Below, one piece after another: positions 42,250 through 52,556 of a stretch of DNA of 64,000 bases (position 1 is its first letter; each line of letters starts with the position of its first letter). Source of the stretch: Plectosphaerella cucumerina (Eukaryota; Ascomycota; Sordariomycetes; Glomerellales; Plectosphaerellaceae). The notes under the pieces were generated by a model that was not told the origin of the DNA, made no database searches, and was given only the letters and a program-made list of their open reading frames with translations. Location of the stretch: positions 3,162,001 to 3,226,000 of the forward strand of contig JAGPXD010000005.1 in assembly GCA_020746995.1 (NCBI GenBank). Direction: 5' to 3'. A program made the position numbers and the translations under genes.

Positions 42250-43351
42250 ATGGCACCGCCAGTAGTGTCAGGTCTGAACCACCCCGGCGAGTCGGATGGC
42301 CAGAATCCCAGGGATTTGCAAATATCCACCGACGAGGTGAAGAAGCAGCGCAGGAGGCTGCAGAACAGAAAGAACCAGCGGGCACGCCGTCAGTCCAAGC
42401 AATGAAGCCGACCCGACCGACCGCTTACAGACAAGTGACTGACTGCGTCTCTCAGGTCTGCGTTTGGAGGAGCAGCGGGACGCGGCTGAGGCTCAAGGGC
42501 CGCACCGTCGTCCATATCGTATCAAACGCTGGCGTGTCGATGCAGAGTCTCAGGGCCAGGGCCAGGGCCAGGGCCAGTGCAAGGGGCATGCACATGCACT
42601 GCCGTCGCAACCGGAAGCGGTCATCTCGACAGTGACCGAGGCTTGCCATCGCAGAGAACCGCTTCATCCCCGGAGATACCCCATTTCACCGCGCGGAAAA
42701 GTCATCTCGAAGCGCTTCGTGGGTCGGGTCCTAGAAAACCTAGGGCAGGACACGTACTTCCCCCTCTCGGCCGATCATCTGCTGCACATCATCCAGTTCA
42801 ACGTCCTCAGGGCCCTCATGACCAACAAGAACACCATACAAGCTTTGTCGCTGTACTCGAAGCTGTATTACCCTGGCCCGGAGATGTATGTCTCGCTCGA
42901 GGACTGCTGGGTCACAGCTGTGAGGGCCATGGCGCAACGCGACCGGCCGCACCGGCACATGTCTCTCACGCCGACGCAGCTACAAACGAGCCGCCAGCAC
43001 CCGCAGTGGATCGGCATGATACCGTGGCCCAAGGTGCGCGATACTCTCATCGAGCAGCATACAGAATTTGACCACTGGGAGTTCATCTTGGGACTCGTCG
43101 GCGAAGAGCCTGAACCTGTGCCCCCCAGTACACAGATATCCGGCGTCGACCACAACGACGACGTGACATTTGGACATCAAGGGCTGATCGTCTGGGGAGA
43201 GCCGCACGATGCTGGCAGCTGGGAGGTGACGCCAGGCTTCCTGGCCAAGTGGACGTGGGTGTTCGCGGGGTGCAACGAGGTGATCGATATCAGCAACAGG
43301 TGGCGGGCCGCTAGGGACGCAGACCCCCTGCCGATGTCCATGGTAGGGTGA
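42250..43351 (+). CDS. bZIP transcription factor with DUF3425 domain
   Basis: Two exons (42250-42388 and 42456-43351) give 344 residues. A short basic region, KKQRRRLQNRKNQRARR, is followed across the splice junction by LRLEEQRDA, a short zipper start. The C-terminal 250 residues are the DUF3425 type seen on many fungal bZIP proteins (HLLHIIQFNVLRALMTNK, WIGMIPWPKVRD, GSWEVTPGFLAKWTWVFAGC). The zipper is very short and runs into a GQGQGQGQ stretch encoded by four copies of a 6-bp unit, so dimerisation may rely on other surfaces. The intron (donor gtcagt, branch ctgac) restores frame but has a non-ideal donor. Target genes are unknown. Confidence 0.85.
42551..42579 (+). repeat. Hexanucleotide repeat (cagggc)n in the bZIP gene
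   Basis: About four and a half copies of a 6-bp unit encode Gly-Gln repeats; slippage could vary their number between strains. Confidence 0.7.
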
Positions 43352-43858
43352 TCTCGGTGTGGCCGGCCGCTGCCAGTGTGCGACTAGTCATTGTCTAGAA
43401 CAGCGGGCCGCTTGAAGAAACCTGTAGTGATGAGGGCCTGCTGGATGCACCGTAGAGGTAATGTTGACCCAGGAATGATTAGCTCGTCAAAGTGAAGCGT
43501 TGCTGCTGGCCTGTACCGACCGTTGCGGGCGATCGTCACTATAGGTGAGGCGATCCGTGACATACCACACTCGAGCGCTGTTTACCCTAGTGGCCCTGGA
43601 AGCGATGATTTCGTGTCAGAGCGAGGGAATGAGCAGAGCGAAGAGGGTCTTCCGCTGGTGTTATCGGCAGTCAACTGTTACCTAGGTACCAACCCTGAAC
43701 ATTGGAACAAAAACCTCACCCGCGTCAACAGCATAACATGGGTCTGCCTAAAGACCTATCTGACTTTACAAATCACACGTGGCAGGATATTGTCACTGCT
43801 GTTCGAGCAGGCTTCAACTCCTTGGACAATTCAAGGGGTGGCAAAAATGACAGGCTGA
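43352..43858. other. Intergenic region, no gene seen
   Basis: No supported gene between the bZIP gene and the tRNA. Confidence 0.55.
43843..43847 (-). terminator. Pol III T-run terminator
   Basis: Five T residues on the minus strand, 12 bases past the tRNA 3' end. Confidence 0.75.
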
Positions 43859-43930
43859 TGCCTCGTACTGGAATCGAACCAGTGATCTCATCATTACTAG
43901 TGATGCGCTTTACCACTGAGCCAACGAGGC
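43859..43930 (-). tRNA. tRNA-Thr (anticodon AGU)
   Basis: A complete 72-nt cloverleaf can be folded on the minus strand. The acceptor stem is GCCTCGT with ACGAGGC and discriminator A. The D arm is GGCTCAGTGGTAAAGC. The anticodon stem CATCA/TGATG closes a seven-base loop CTAGTAA with anticodon AGT (Thr), and the T arm is ACTGG-TTCGATT-CCAGT. There is no intron. A and B boxes are intact and a TTTTT run follows about a dozen bases after the 3' end (plus strand 43843-43847), the usual RNA polymerase III terminator. Confidence 0.97.
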
Positions 43931-45229
43931 AGTTGGTAATTTCCAGCAGCTGTGCAAATATGAAGTCTTGGGATGAGCGAATTACGACTGGAATTAAACT
44001 GCATGTCATGGCCGCATTGCCAGAACTGGGAACATGATCATGGCTGAATTCGTGGTGAGTTGCGGGCAGTCGCTGACAATAGCATGGTGTGGCGTTGCGT
44101 AGTGGGCGACCAGGGGAACAGGATGAGACCTCACTCACATTGCACGGGCAATGCCTGTGCACACAACGCTAGATGGAACCGCTTTGCGCTGGGAAGCGGT
44201 GTGTCGAACCGTCAAGGCAGCTGAGTTGAAATCAATGCAAATCAAGTCCGCCACCAATCAATTATTGATAATGTCAAGGATATGAGCCTGAACAGTGTCA
44301 CAGATCAAATGAGCCAGCCGCCTTCAGCGGTCGCATGTTTGCTGGCAGAGGGACTGCCGATCCGCTTAGTCGGGATGGATATGATATGTCTGAGCGTCAA
44401 CCCATTCGAACCCAGAACGGCAATTGTTGATTGTATCAGTATGCTTGATCTTGTGCCCATGCATGGCGGAAAATTATTCAAGGCTGACTGGAAAACCACC
44501 TGACGACAGGCGATTGCTTCCTTCTGACAGCTTTGATCCAGGGCTAGTAAGGGTGGGGAAAGTCTACCGCTGGGAGGCAATGCAGCAATCGCCCCTCAGA
44601 CTTGTGGTTTGATGTAGAAATAAAAACTCCACCATGTGGTCTTCCATGTAATAGGGTGCCATTCGAGGCCTGTATAGTGACTTGCTGCTCCGGAAGACAG
44701 GGGTTGCCGTGCGCAGTGGGTGATGAATCCCGTGGTCGCGAAAAGGGGTAGAAGGAGCTCACACTGTGGGAGACATCATCATTCCTCGTCCCTTACGACA
44801 CCACCAATCTCTCCCTTGAACAACCCTGCGCGTCACCACAAGTTGCTATCACTCTTTTCAACTATTTATCAACATCTGTCCCGCCGTCATCACATCACCT
44901 GTCCCCCTGGCCCCCGGTCCCCCTCCTCGGTGATTCCCGCTCGAGCGGCTGACATGCCAGCGCGCCCCGGGACGAAACCGGCGCGCGCGCCACCAAAGGC
45001 AGACAACACTCAGCCATGCCCGATCAGGCCCAAGCACCCGCCCACCCGGCACCACGGCAAGCCGGCCCCCCGACCGCCGTCTGTTTCCGGCGAAAGCATC
45101 GGCGAGCCGGCGTGGGGTCAGCCGGGCCAGCCGTGTACTGGGTCTCGACCGCGACGCTCCTCTTGACCATCATCAACGTCTTCCCTTCGTCAATGTGAGC
45201 CTGCTCTCACGTTACAAACCATCATCGCC
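43931..45229. other. Intergenic region, no gene seen
   Basis: No supported gene. A plus-strand open frame from 44720 is Pro/Arg/Ser-rich with random composition and probably belongs to the leader of the permease gene. Confidence 0.5.
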
Positions 45230-46986
45230 ATGTCCGCACAGCAGGAAGACGATGGGAAGCCGCGGTCGCCCACCGCCACCGAGGGGGAGAGCGTCGAGAA
45301 TACGATTGCCGCGTTTGGGTATGAGCCGGCGTATCGCAGGGTCTTCGGCAAGATTGCGGGGATATGCATCGTCATCGCCCTGGCAGCGTAAGATACCACC
45401 GCAAACCCGCGTACAGCAAGATACTAACCCTCCCAGGCCCCTCGGCGCCATCATGGTGTCTGGGTCGTATCAGATCATATTCGCAGGCTATTGGGGCCTC
45501 TCATGGTGAGTTCATCCCACCTCCTCAATGGACTTCCCTCGCCTGACATCCCAGGGGCTGGATCATCCCCAACGTCATGATGATCCCTCAGGTCATCGCC
45601 GTCGCAGAGCTCTGCTCCTCCATGCCCGTTAACGGCGGCTTCTACTGGTGGGCTGCCGCCCTGGCTCCGCCTCGCTCCTCTCGAGCCTTCGCCTTCATCA
45701 CGGGCTGGTTCAACGCTCTCGCTGTCGCCACGAGCCTCGCCGCGTTTGCCTACTCCATCGCTGTCGGCATGAGCCAGACCATGACCATCGCGACGGACGG
45801 GCGCTTCGTCGGTACCCTGGCTGAAGTCATGGCCATGTCCATGGCTATCGTGTCCTTTTGGGCCCTCATCATGCTGTTGAGGCTTGAGACCATCAACATT
45901 GTCATGATGATCACCGGTGCGTCCGCCTCCTTGTGACAAGGCCCCCGTGCTAACTGCCCCAGCCGCCTTCCTCTTCCTCTCCTGCCTCGGCTTCATGATC
46001 GCCCTCCCCATCACCCACGCCCAGCTCCACCTCCCCTTCACGAGCGCCTCCTCCGTCTTCGGCTCCTTCAAAAACTCCTCCGACTGGCCCCAGGACGGAA
46101 TAGCCGTTCCCTACTGCTTCTACGCCGTCCTCTTCGTAAACTCCACCTGGACCTCCCCCGCCTACGTCGCCGAAGAGACCCGCGATGCCGCCCGGCAGGC
46201 GCCCCGCGCCATCGTCGAGTCCTTCGCCTGGACCTCCCTCATCGGCTTCGGGTGCTGCCTTGTCTTCGCCTTTTGCATCAACGACCTCGACGCCGCCATC
46301 GCCGACCCAACGGGCTACCCGCTGTTCACGGTACTAACGGACCACTGGGGCCAGAAGCCTACCTCGGCGTGTCTCATCATTAGCATCGCCTTCGCCACCA
46401 CGGGCGGCAGCGGTTTCCTGTTGACAATGTCGACGCAGGTCGCTGCTTTCGCTCGGGATGGCGGGTTGCCGTACAGCTCTCTGCTGAGCCGTGTGCACAA
46501 GCGGACGAGCATGCCTGTCAACGCGGCCCTGCTCTTGGTGTTTCTCACCTACCTCTTCCTGCTGCTGGCGCTCAACGAGAACGCGAGCGACATTGTCTAC
46601 TCGATGGCGTCCATCTCGAGCCTCATCATCTGGATCACGCCGGCGGCCCTCCGCCTCTTCGCGGGGATAGATGGGTACCAGGGCCGTTCTACACGGGGCG
46701 ATGGAGCTGGTACATTCACCTGTTGGCAGTGTTGACGTCGTCGTACTTTCTCGTCACGCGCTGCATCCCGCCGTCGGCAGACACACCGCCGGTCAACGTC
46801 GTGGTGGTGCTGGTGGTGCTGGGACTGTCGATCGCGGCCTACTTCTTCGCGAGCAAGAAGTTCCCAGGGCTGGACCTGGAGGCGCTGGAGGCATGGAGGC
46901 ACGAGAGCAGGGAGTGCGGCGAGGGGGGCGGCTTTGCGCAGGTCTTGCGGCAGTCGGCCGTGGAGGGAACAGGAGGAGGGAAGTGA
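45230..46986 (+). CDS. APC-superfamily amino acid/choline permease, frameshifted
   Basis: Four exons (45230-45387, 45437-45505, 45555-45916, 45963 onward) encode a fungal APC permease of the GABA/choline type: GGFYWWAAALAP, FITGWFNALAVATS, VPYCFYAVLFVNSTW...AYVAEETRDA, the long loop FARDGGLPYSSLLSRVHKRTSMPVNA and about twelve hydrophobic helices. At about 46658-46670 the frame breaks. The conserved last section (WVPGPFYTGRWSWYIH, two more helices and an acidic tail) continues to the stop at 46984-46986 in a different frame, as though one base were missing after CTC-TTC. Read literally, the first frame ends at 46735 after unrelated residues. The cause may be a sequencing error, a true loss-of-function mutation, or an unrecognised splice; no suitable intron was found. 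With a base restored the protein would be near 537 residues, the usual length. Confidence 0.8.
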
Positions 46987-48797
46987 GAGTCATTTATCCG
47001 ATGGAAGACCCGACATTGAATATCCCGATTCACCATGTCTTGGAATGGGTGAAGTAATCTCAAATGCCATACCGAAATCATCGCTGACAATCAACAGACC
47101 AGCCGGCGCACCGCCACACCCCTAGCCACGCGGCACTCCCCCCCTGCTCCTGCCGAGCGGCACGTTGCCGATGGACACTGGCAGCGGCGCGCGGGCGGGC
47201 AAGGGGGCCCCACCGAACCTTCTCGAACCGGCCCGCTGGAACAGACACGGGCGGGAAGTGGGGAACGAGGGGTTCGGGGGACGGTTTCCTGCAAACCAGA
47301 CGCCTCGTTAGAGGCATGTCGGAGGGTGTCATCCGGCGGGAGTTCGGATGGCATTAGAAGGGGTCCAATATCACGCCCGGAAAAAAATCCAACATTACGC
47401 TGCTGTCACTGTGCCAGCGGCATGACACAAAAAGAGGAGGCGGGAGAAGCCATTTCGTGATCTGCTTTTCCAGCACATCCGCAGGCCGGGCTGGCTTGTT
47501 GTCCTCTCGCTCATTGGGAAGAATTCGAGTGGCTAGGGAAACCCACGGCGCAGCGGATGACTTTTCGTCCAGTAGCCGGCGCCCATCCCACCGCGCTGCA
47601 TGTATGGTCGTCACGGGCACAGCGGAGGCGGCCATTGGCATGGCGAAGCTCTGGTTGCATTTGTGGGGGGTCGCAGCACCTGCGTATCGTGTACACGATC
47701 CCCAGCCATGGGAATTTCCAGAGGAAGCAGCGGCCAGTCCTGGGCCTGGTTGTCCGGGGGGCCTTGCTGGTTCAGGGTCCTCGTCCCAGCCACGGGGGGC
47801 CTGTTCACTTTCCACATGGCCTGTCGGCTGTCGTTGACCAGCAGCAGCAGTAGCGAGACGCGCCCGAGTCCAGTGCTGCGTGCGGCGCGGCTCTGGCTGG
47901 ATGATAAATCCCATCATCGCATCCTGGCTTGTGTGGTGTCAGAGGAACTGTCTACTGCCTCGCTCAAGGCAAAAAGAAAAAAAAAACCGCTGCCTTCCCA
48001 GGCTTCGAGTTCATCGTCGTTGCCCCCCGTGCTTTGCTGTCAACTCTGCTACACCTCAACCTCAAAGCAGCTTGAGCAACTTGAATAACTTGCACACGGA
48101 AGACTCGGTCCTGTGCGACCGTGTTCTTTTCCCTTCCAGCTGCTCCGTCCAGCTCCATCGGCTCCGTTTGACGCCTGGGTACCGCCCGGCAGCAACAGGC
48201 AATACCTGGAGCGATCCCCAGTCAACCTTACCTCACCTTTAATCTCTCCATCTCGATTCGCCTTGGCCAGGCATCGTCCTGGCCTGTCCTCTTCTCCTCT
48301 CTCTCCCCTTCTCTCTCCGTCCATCCTCCGCCCCCCAGCCGCCTGTCTATTGCCCGCCACACGCACGGTCTTCTCGCTTCTGTCGCCTTCGCCTTCGCAA
48401 CAAGGACGTCGTTACTCCTCGGGCATCATTTCTCTGTCGGGCGGCCGCCCCCTTTTTATTTCCTTCTGCCAGGCTTTTTCCCACCCCTCCCGATTCCCGG
48501 CAAACGGCTCCTTGCATCATCCATCCAAGACTACCTACCAAAACGCTTGCTTGCTTACGCTGCTGCCACTGCCGCGTCCTCCCGCCCCGAAAAAAAAAAA
48601 GCCAAAACGCACCACCACCCTTTCTGCGCCGCCCGTCTCACGCCCGCTTTAGCTGTGACCTGGACCTTCCCCCAAAACGGCCACAAGCATAACCTTGCAA
48701 CGAGGCACCAACGAACGACACTGACCCTTCAGCTTTCTTACCTAATTGCTGAATTTACCCACCGGCTCCGGTGCCACGGGCGGATCACATTCCCTCA
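46987..48797. other. Intergenic region, no gene seen
   Basis: No supported gene. From about 48120 onward the plus strand is a CT-rich leader with several short upstream open frames before the DnaJ start. Confidence 0.55.
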
Positions 48798-50990
48798 ATG
48801 AAGCTCTTCTCCAAAAAGCCGGCCAAAAAACCTTCCAGCGACGACAATCTCAACCAAGACCCCTCCGCCCGCTCCGCCTCGTCGTCGCCCACAAAGTCGC
48901 CAACAAAGTCGTCCTCCTCCTCCAGAAAGCCCTCTAGGCCAACCACCCCGCCTACCGGTACCGCCTCTTCTCCCCGCGAGGGAAAGTCGCGCTCCTCACG
49001 CCCCTTCGGCCGTCACTCGACCGATCCCGGCTCGCGACGCAACAAGATCGACCCCGACACTCACCCCCTCAACCTCCCTCCCGAGGAGCGAAAGCGCCTC
49101 TCCGCCCTCTCCGCCATGAGCAGGCCCGAACCCATGGACGTCGACCGCGAGTCGACCGGCGCTCCCTCCTCGCCGTCAACCCCCGCCGCCGCCTCTGCTG
49201 CTGCCCCTCAGCCCGCGCCCCAGACGGCCTTCTCCGTGCCCATCCCCAATGGCCTCAACATTAACACTGCCGTCAACGGCACCTCTGGCGGCGAGGACGC
49301 CCCCATGCCTCCGCCGCACAAGTCCAACCCCTCCAGCCCCGTCCCTACCACGGAGGACGAGGCCGAGGCTTACAAGGCTGCGGGCAACCGCTTCTTCAAG
49401 GACAAGGACTTTAAGAATGCCATCGTGCAGTACTCAAAGGGTATGCCCGCTGCTTTCCTTACCAAACCGTAGCTCCCCCACTAACATGTCCCCTCCAGCC
49501 GTCGAGTTGATCCCAGACTCCCCCACCTACCTCAGCAACAGGGCCGCCGCCTACATGTCCAACGGCAACTACGAGGCCGCCCTCGAGGACTGTCAGCGCG
49601 CCGTCGACCTCGACTCCCAGAACCCAAAGACCCTCCTCCGCCTGGCCCGCATCTACACCAGCCTCGGCCAGCCTGACGAGGCCATCCTCACCTTCGGCCG
49701 CATCCACCCCCCGCCCTCGGCCAAGGACATGGCCGCCGCCCACGAGATGCAACACCACATCAAGGCCGCCCAGGACTCCCTCAACAGCACCGCCGGGTCC
49801 ATGGTCCTCCACGCCCTTGACCGCGCCGAGAAGCTCCTCGGCTACGGCGCCTCCAAGCCCCGCAAGTGGCAGCTCATGCGCGGCGCCGCCTACCTCAAGA
49901 TGGGCACCGCCAACGCCCTCGGCGAGGCCCAGAACATCGCAATGTCCCTCCTCCGCAACAACAACCAGGACCCCGAGGCCCTCGTCCTCCGCGGCAGGGC
50001 CCTCTACTGCCAGGGCGAGAACGAAAAGGCCGTCTCCCACTTCCGCAAGGCCCTCAGCTGCGACCCCGACTTCCGGGACGCCGTCAAGTGGCTCAAGACG
50101 GTCCAGAAGCTCGAGCGCACAAAGGAGGAGGGCAACGCCGAGTACAAGGCCGGACGGTGGCAGGCCGCCATCGACAAGTACACCACCGCCCTCGAGATCG
50201 ACCCCACCAACCGCGGCACGAACTCAAAGATCCTGCAGAACAGGGCCCTCTGCCGCACCAAGCTCAAGGAGTACGACGCCGCCATCGCCGACTGCGACCG
50301 CGCCATCGCCCTCGACCCCTCCTACATGAAAGCCCGCAAGACAAAGGCCAACGCCCTCGGCTCCGCCGGCCAGTGGGAGGACAGCGTGCGCGAGTGGAAG
50401 AGCATCCAGGAGCTCGACCCGGAGGACCGCACCATCCCCAAGGAGGTCCGCCGCGCCGAGCTCGAGCTCAAGAAGAGCCAGCGCAAGGACTACTACAAGA
50501 TCCTCGGCGTCGAAAAGGACGCCGACGACGGCCAGATCAAAAAGGCCTACCGCAAGCTGGCCATCATCCACCACCCGGACAAGAACCCCAACGACGAGGC
50601 CGCCGAGGCCCGCTTCAAGGACATTGGCGAGGCGTACGAGACGTTGAGCGATCCTCAGTGAGTTGACCCCAGCCACGTTCTTCTTCTTCCTGTTTGCTGA
50701 CCCCTCCCAGAAAGCGCGCCCGCTTCGACAGCGGCGAGGACCTCATCGACCCGAACGACATGTTCGGCGGCGGCGGCATGCACGGCGGCATGGGCGGAAT
50801 GCACGGCGGCATCGACCCCGAGATCCTCTTCAACATGATGGGTGGCGGCGGCGGCGGAGGTTTCGGCGGCGGCGGCTTCCCGGGCGGAGGCTTCCCCGGC
50901 GGTGGCGGCTTCAACTTCGCCGACGGCCAGGGTCGGTCCCGCGGCGGCTTCCCCGGCGGCGGCGGAAGAGGTTTCAACTTCCAGACCTGA
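48798..50990 (+). CDS. TPR-DnaJ co-chaperone (DNAJC7-like)
   Basis: Three exons (48798-49440, 49499-50657, 50711-50990) give 693 residues. After a long Ser/Pro/Thr-rich N-terminus come tetratricopeptide repeats ([52 protein letters not shown], and others). The J domain follows, with YYKILGV, the invariant HPD in HHPDKNP, and a Gly-rich C-terminus. This order matches animal DNAJC7/TPR2 and plant TPR-J proteins, which pass clients between Hsp70 and Hsp90. Introns restore frame with good signals. The stop codon TGA (50988-50990) is followed in frame by 98 further codons, described separately. Confidence 0.9.
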
Positions 50991-51287
50991 CCCGCCGACG
51001 AAGAGTCCGAGTCGGAGGAGACTTTCTCGGTCGAGGAAGACGATGACCCTGAGGAGACGGCGCCGGACGGCGGCGACGGCATCCGCGAGAAACTCCGCAG
51101 CCACGCGCAAAAGAGGCGCCAAGACCGCGAAGACCTCGTCGCCGCCGTCAGGAGATACGGCATCTTCGCCATCGCGGCGCTGGCCCTCCTCCCACCGGCC
51201 CTCATCGCCCTACTGGCCGCCTGCGCGGCGGCCCTGTACATCGTCGCCCTCGGGGCCCGGCGTGTATTCCGCATGGTCCGGGCGTGA
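50991..51287 (+). other. In-frame extension after the DnaJ stop (acidic + TM helix)
   Basis: Directly after the TGA, in the same frame, 98 codons run to the next TGA (51285-51287). They encode an acidic stretch (ESESEETFSVEEDDDPEE), a basic amphipathic helix (IREKLRSHAQKRRQDRED), a hydrophobic helix of about 25 residues rich in Ala and Leu, and a basic tail (ARRVFRMVRA). This composition is not that of random GC-rich DNA and has no ATG of its own. Two routes could join it to the DnaJ protein: readthrough (the leaky UGA-C context) or a 72-nt intron at 50932-51003 that would remove the stop. The latter has a gtcggt donor, a ctgac branch and an aag acceptor, and is in frame. Confidence 0.45.
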
Positions 51288-51671
51288 TGACGCCAGGGGG
51301 CCTGCCTTATAGACGAGGGAAACATTTTGCAAAACAAAAACCGGTTTAATGAACGCGCACATGCGAACGATAGACGGGAGGGAAGGGAGGGGGCGCGGGA
51401 GGAGGATGGATATGCCATGCTGCACTGGAGGGAAAAGGAAAGGGGCATTTTTCTTCCGCGGCCGCCGCGCCGGGTTATCATCACCATCAGACGGCGTTTC
51501 AGGGTCTTTCTTCCATTCTTGCGCATCCGTCTTTCTGTTTGGCTCCCCTCCCCTCGTGGAAATGTTAGGCTATTATAGACACCCCGGGAGAGAAGCCCAT
51601 ATGGACGATCGAACAACATTCACAATCCGCTCATGTCATGTCTGTGCATTATTTCAAAGGGTATCATATCA
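51288..51671. other. Intergenic, convergent gene ends
   Basis: No gene seen. This is the 3' region shared by the DnaJ and MED10 genes. Confidence 0.6.
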
Positions 51672-52279
51672 TCACGCCCTCCCCTCCGGACTCGTCATCT
51701 CCACAACCCGATCAACATCCCCCGCCACCTCGGGCATCGCACTCCTCATCTCCCCCGCCAAAACATCCCTAAACCTCTCAAACGCCCCCATCTTCCCCCT
51801 CGCCAGCTGATTCCCCCGTCTCACAAGCTCCACAAACTCCCTCGTGTAAATATCCGGATTCCTCCCATTCTCCACATACTGCACCAGCTCAGGCGGGATC
51901 GCAGGAAGCTTGCCGCGCGGCCGTGCGGTCGGCAGGTTCGGGTCCGTCATGGCGGGAACGTCGGGGGGCATGTTGAAGGCGGCGAGCTGCTCGGGGGGCG
52001 GAGGGGGGTTTGCCGGATCGGGGGGCGGGGCGCCGGAGAGGGCGGTTGTGTGGACGCGTTGGAGGGAGGCGGTCAGGTCGTGGAGGGAGGCTTGGAGGGC
52101 GGCGGGGGAGGGGTGGGAGGGGGTGGCGGAGTAGGTTGCGATTTGGACCATGATCTGGTAGAGGTCTTGGATTGTGTCTTTGACCTGTTCTGAGGGGGGT
52201 GAGCGGGTGGAGGGAAGGGGGAGGGGAGGTGCGACGTACGCTCCAGGAGGTCGTGGGTTGGATTGTCGACGGGCGCCAT
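51672..52279 (-). CDS. MED10: Mediator complex subunit 10
   Basis: Two exons (52279-52240 and 52189-51672) give 185 residues. MED10/Nut2 signatures are evident: HDLLERxEQVKDTIQDLYQIMVQIATYS at the start (splice inside the first helix, phase 1) and the conserved block NPDIYTREFVELVRRGNQLARGKMGAFERFRDVLAGEM. The segment between is Pro-rich. MED10 is part of the Mediator middle module, which links activators to RNA polymerase II. Length is typical for filamentous fungi. Confidence 0.95.
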
Positions 52280-52556
52280 GGTTGCGGATGCGCGCGTCGG
52301 CGGAGAGATGCAGTGGGAAGGTGTCGGCAATTTATTGCGTGTATTGGGGTGGTGGGAGTAGGGCAATGCTCTGTGCGCGTTGGTTGACGTTGTTGACGTT
52401 GTAGAGAAAGAAGTCGAGGTTGAAGCTCGGGATCAAAAGAAGGTGGGCTACAAGCTGCTTATCGATAAGACCACCCCTTACGCTGGTGACATTCTTCTCA
52501 AACAATCAGGAATACAACGTAGGAATGCTCATAGGATACACTCTTCAACACTACAG

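Noticed and set aside
49249..49498. Alternative frame through the first DnaJ intron
   Set aside because: The 58-nt intron with gtatgc donor and ctaac branch restores the TPR reading frame; the alternative N-terminus is Arg/Thr/Pro-rich shadow.
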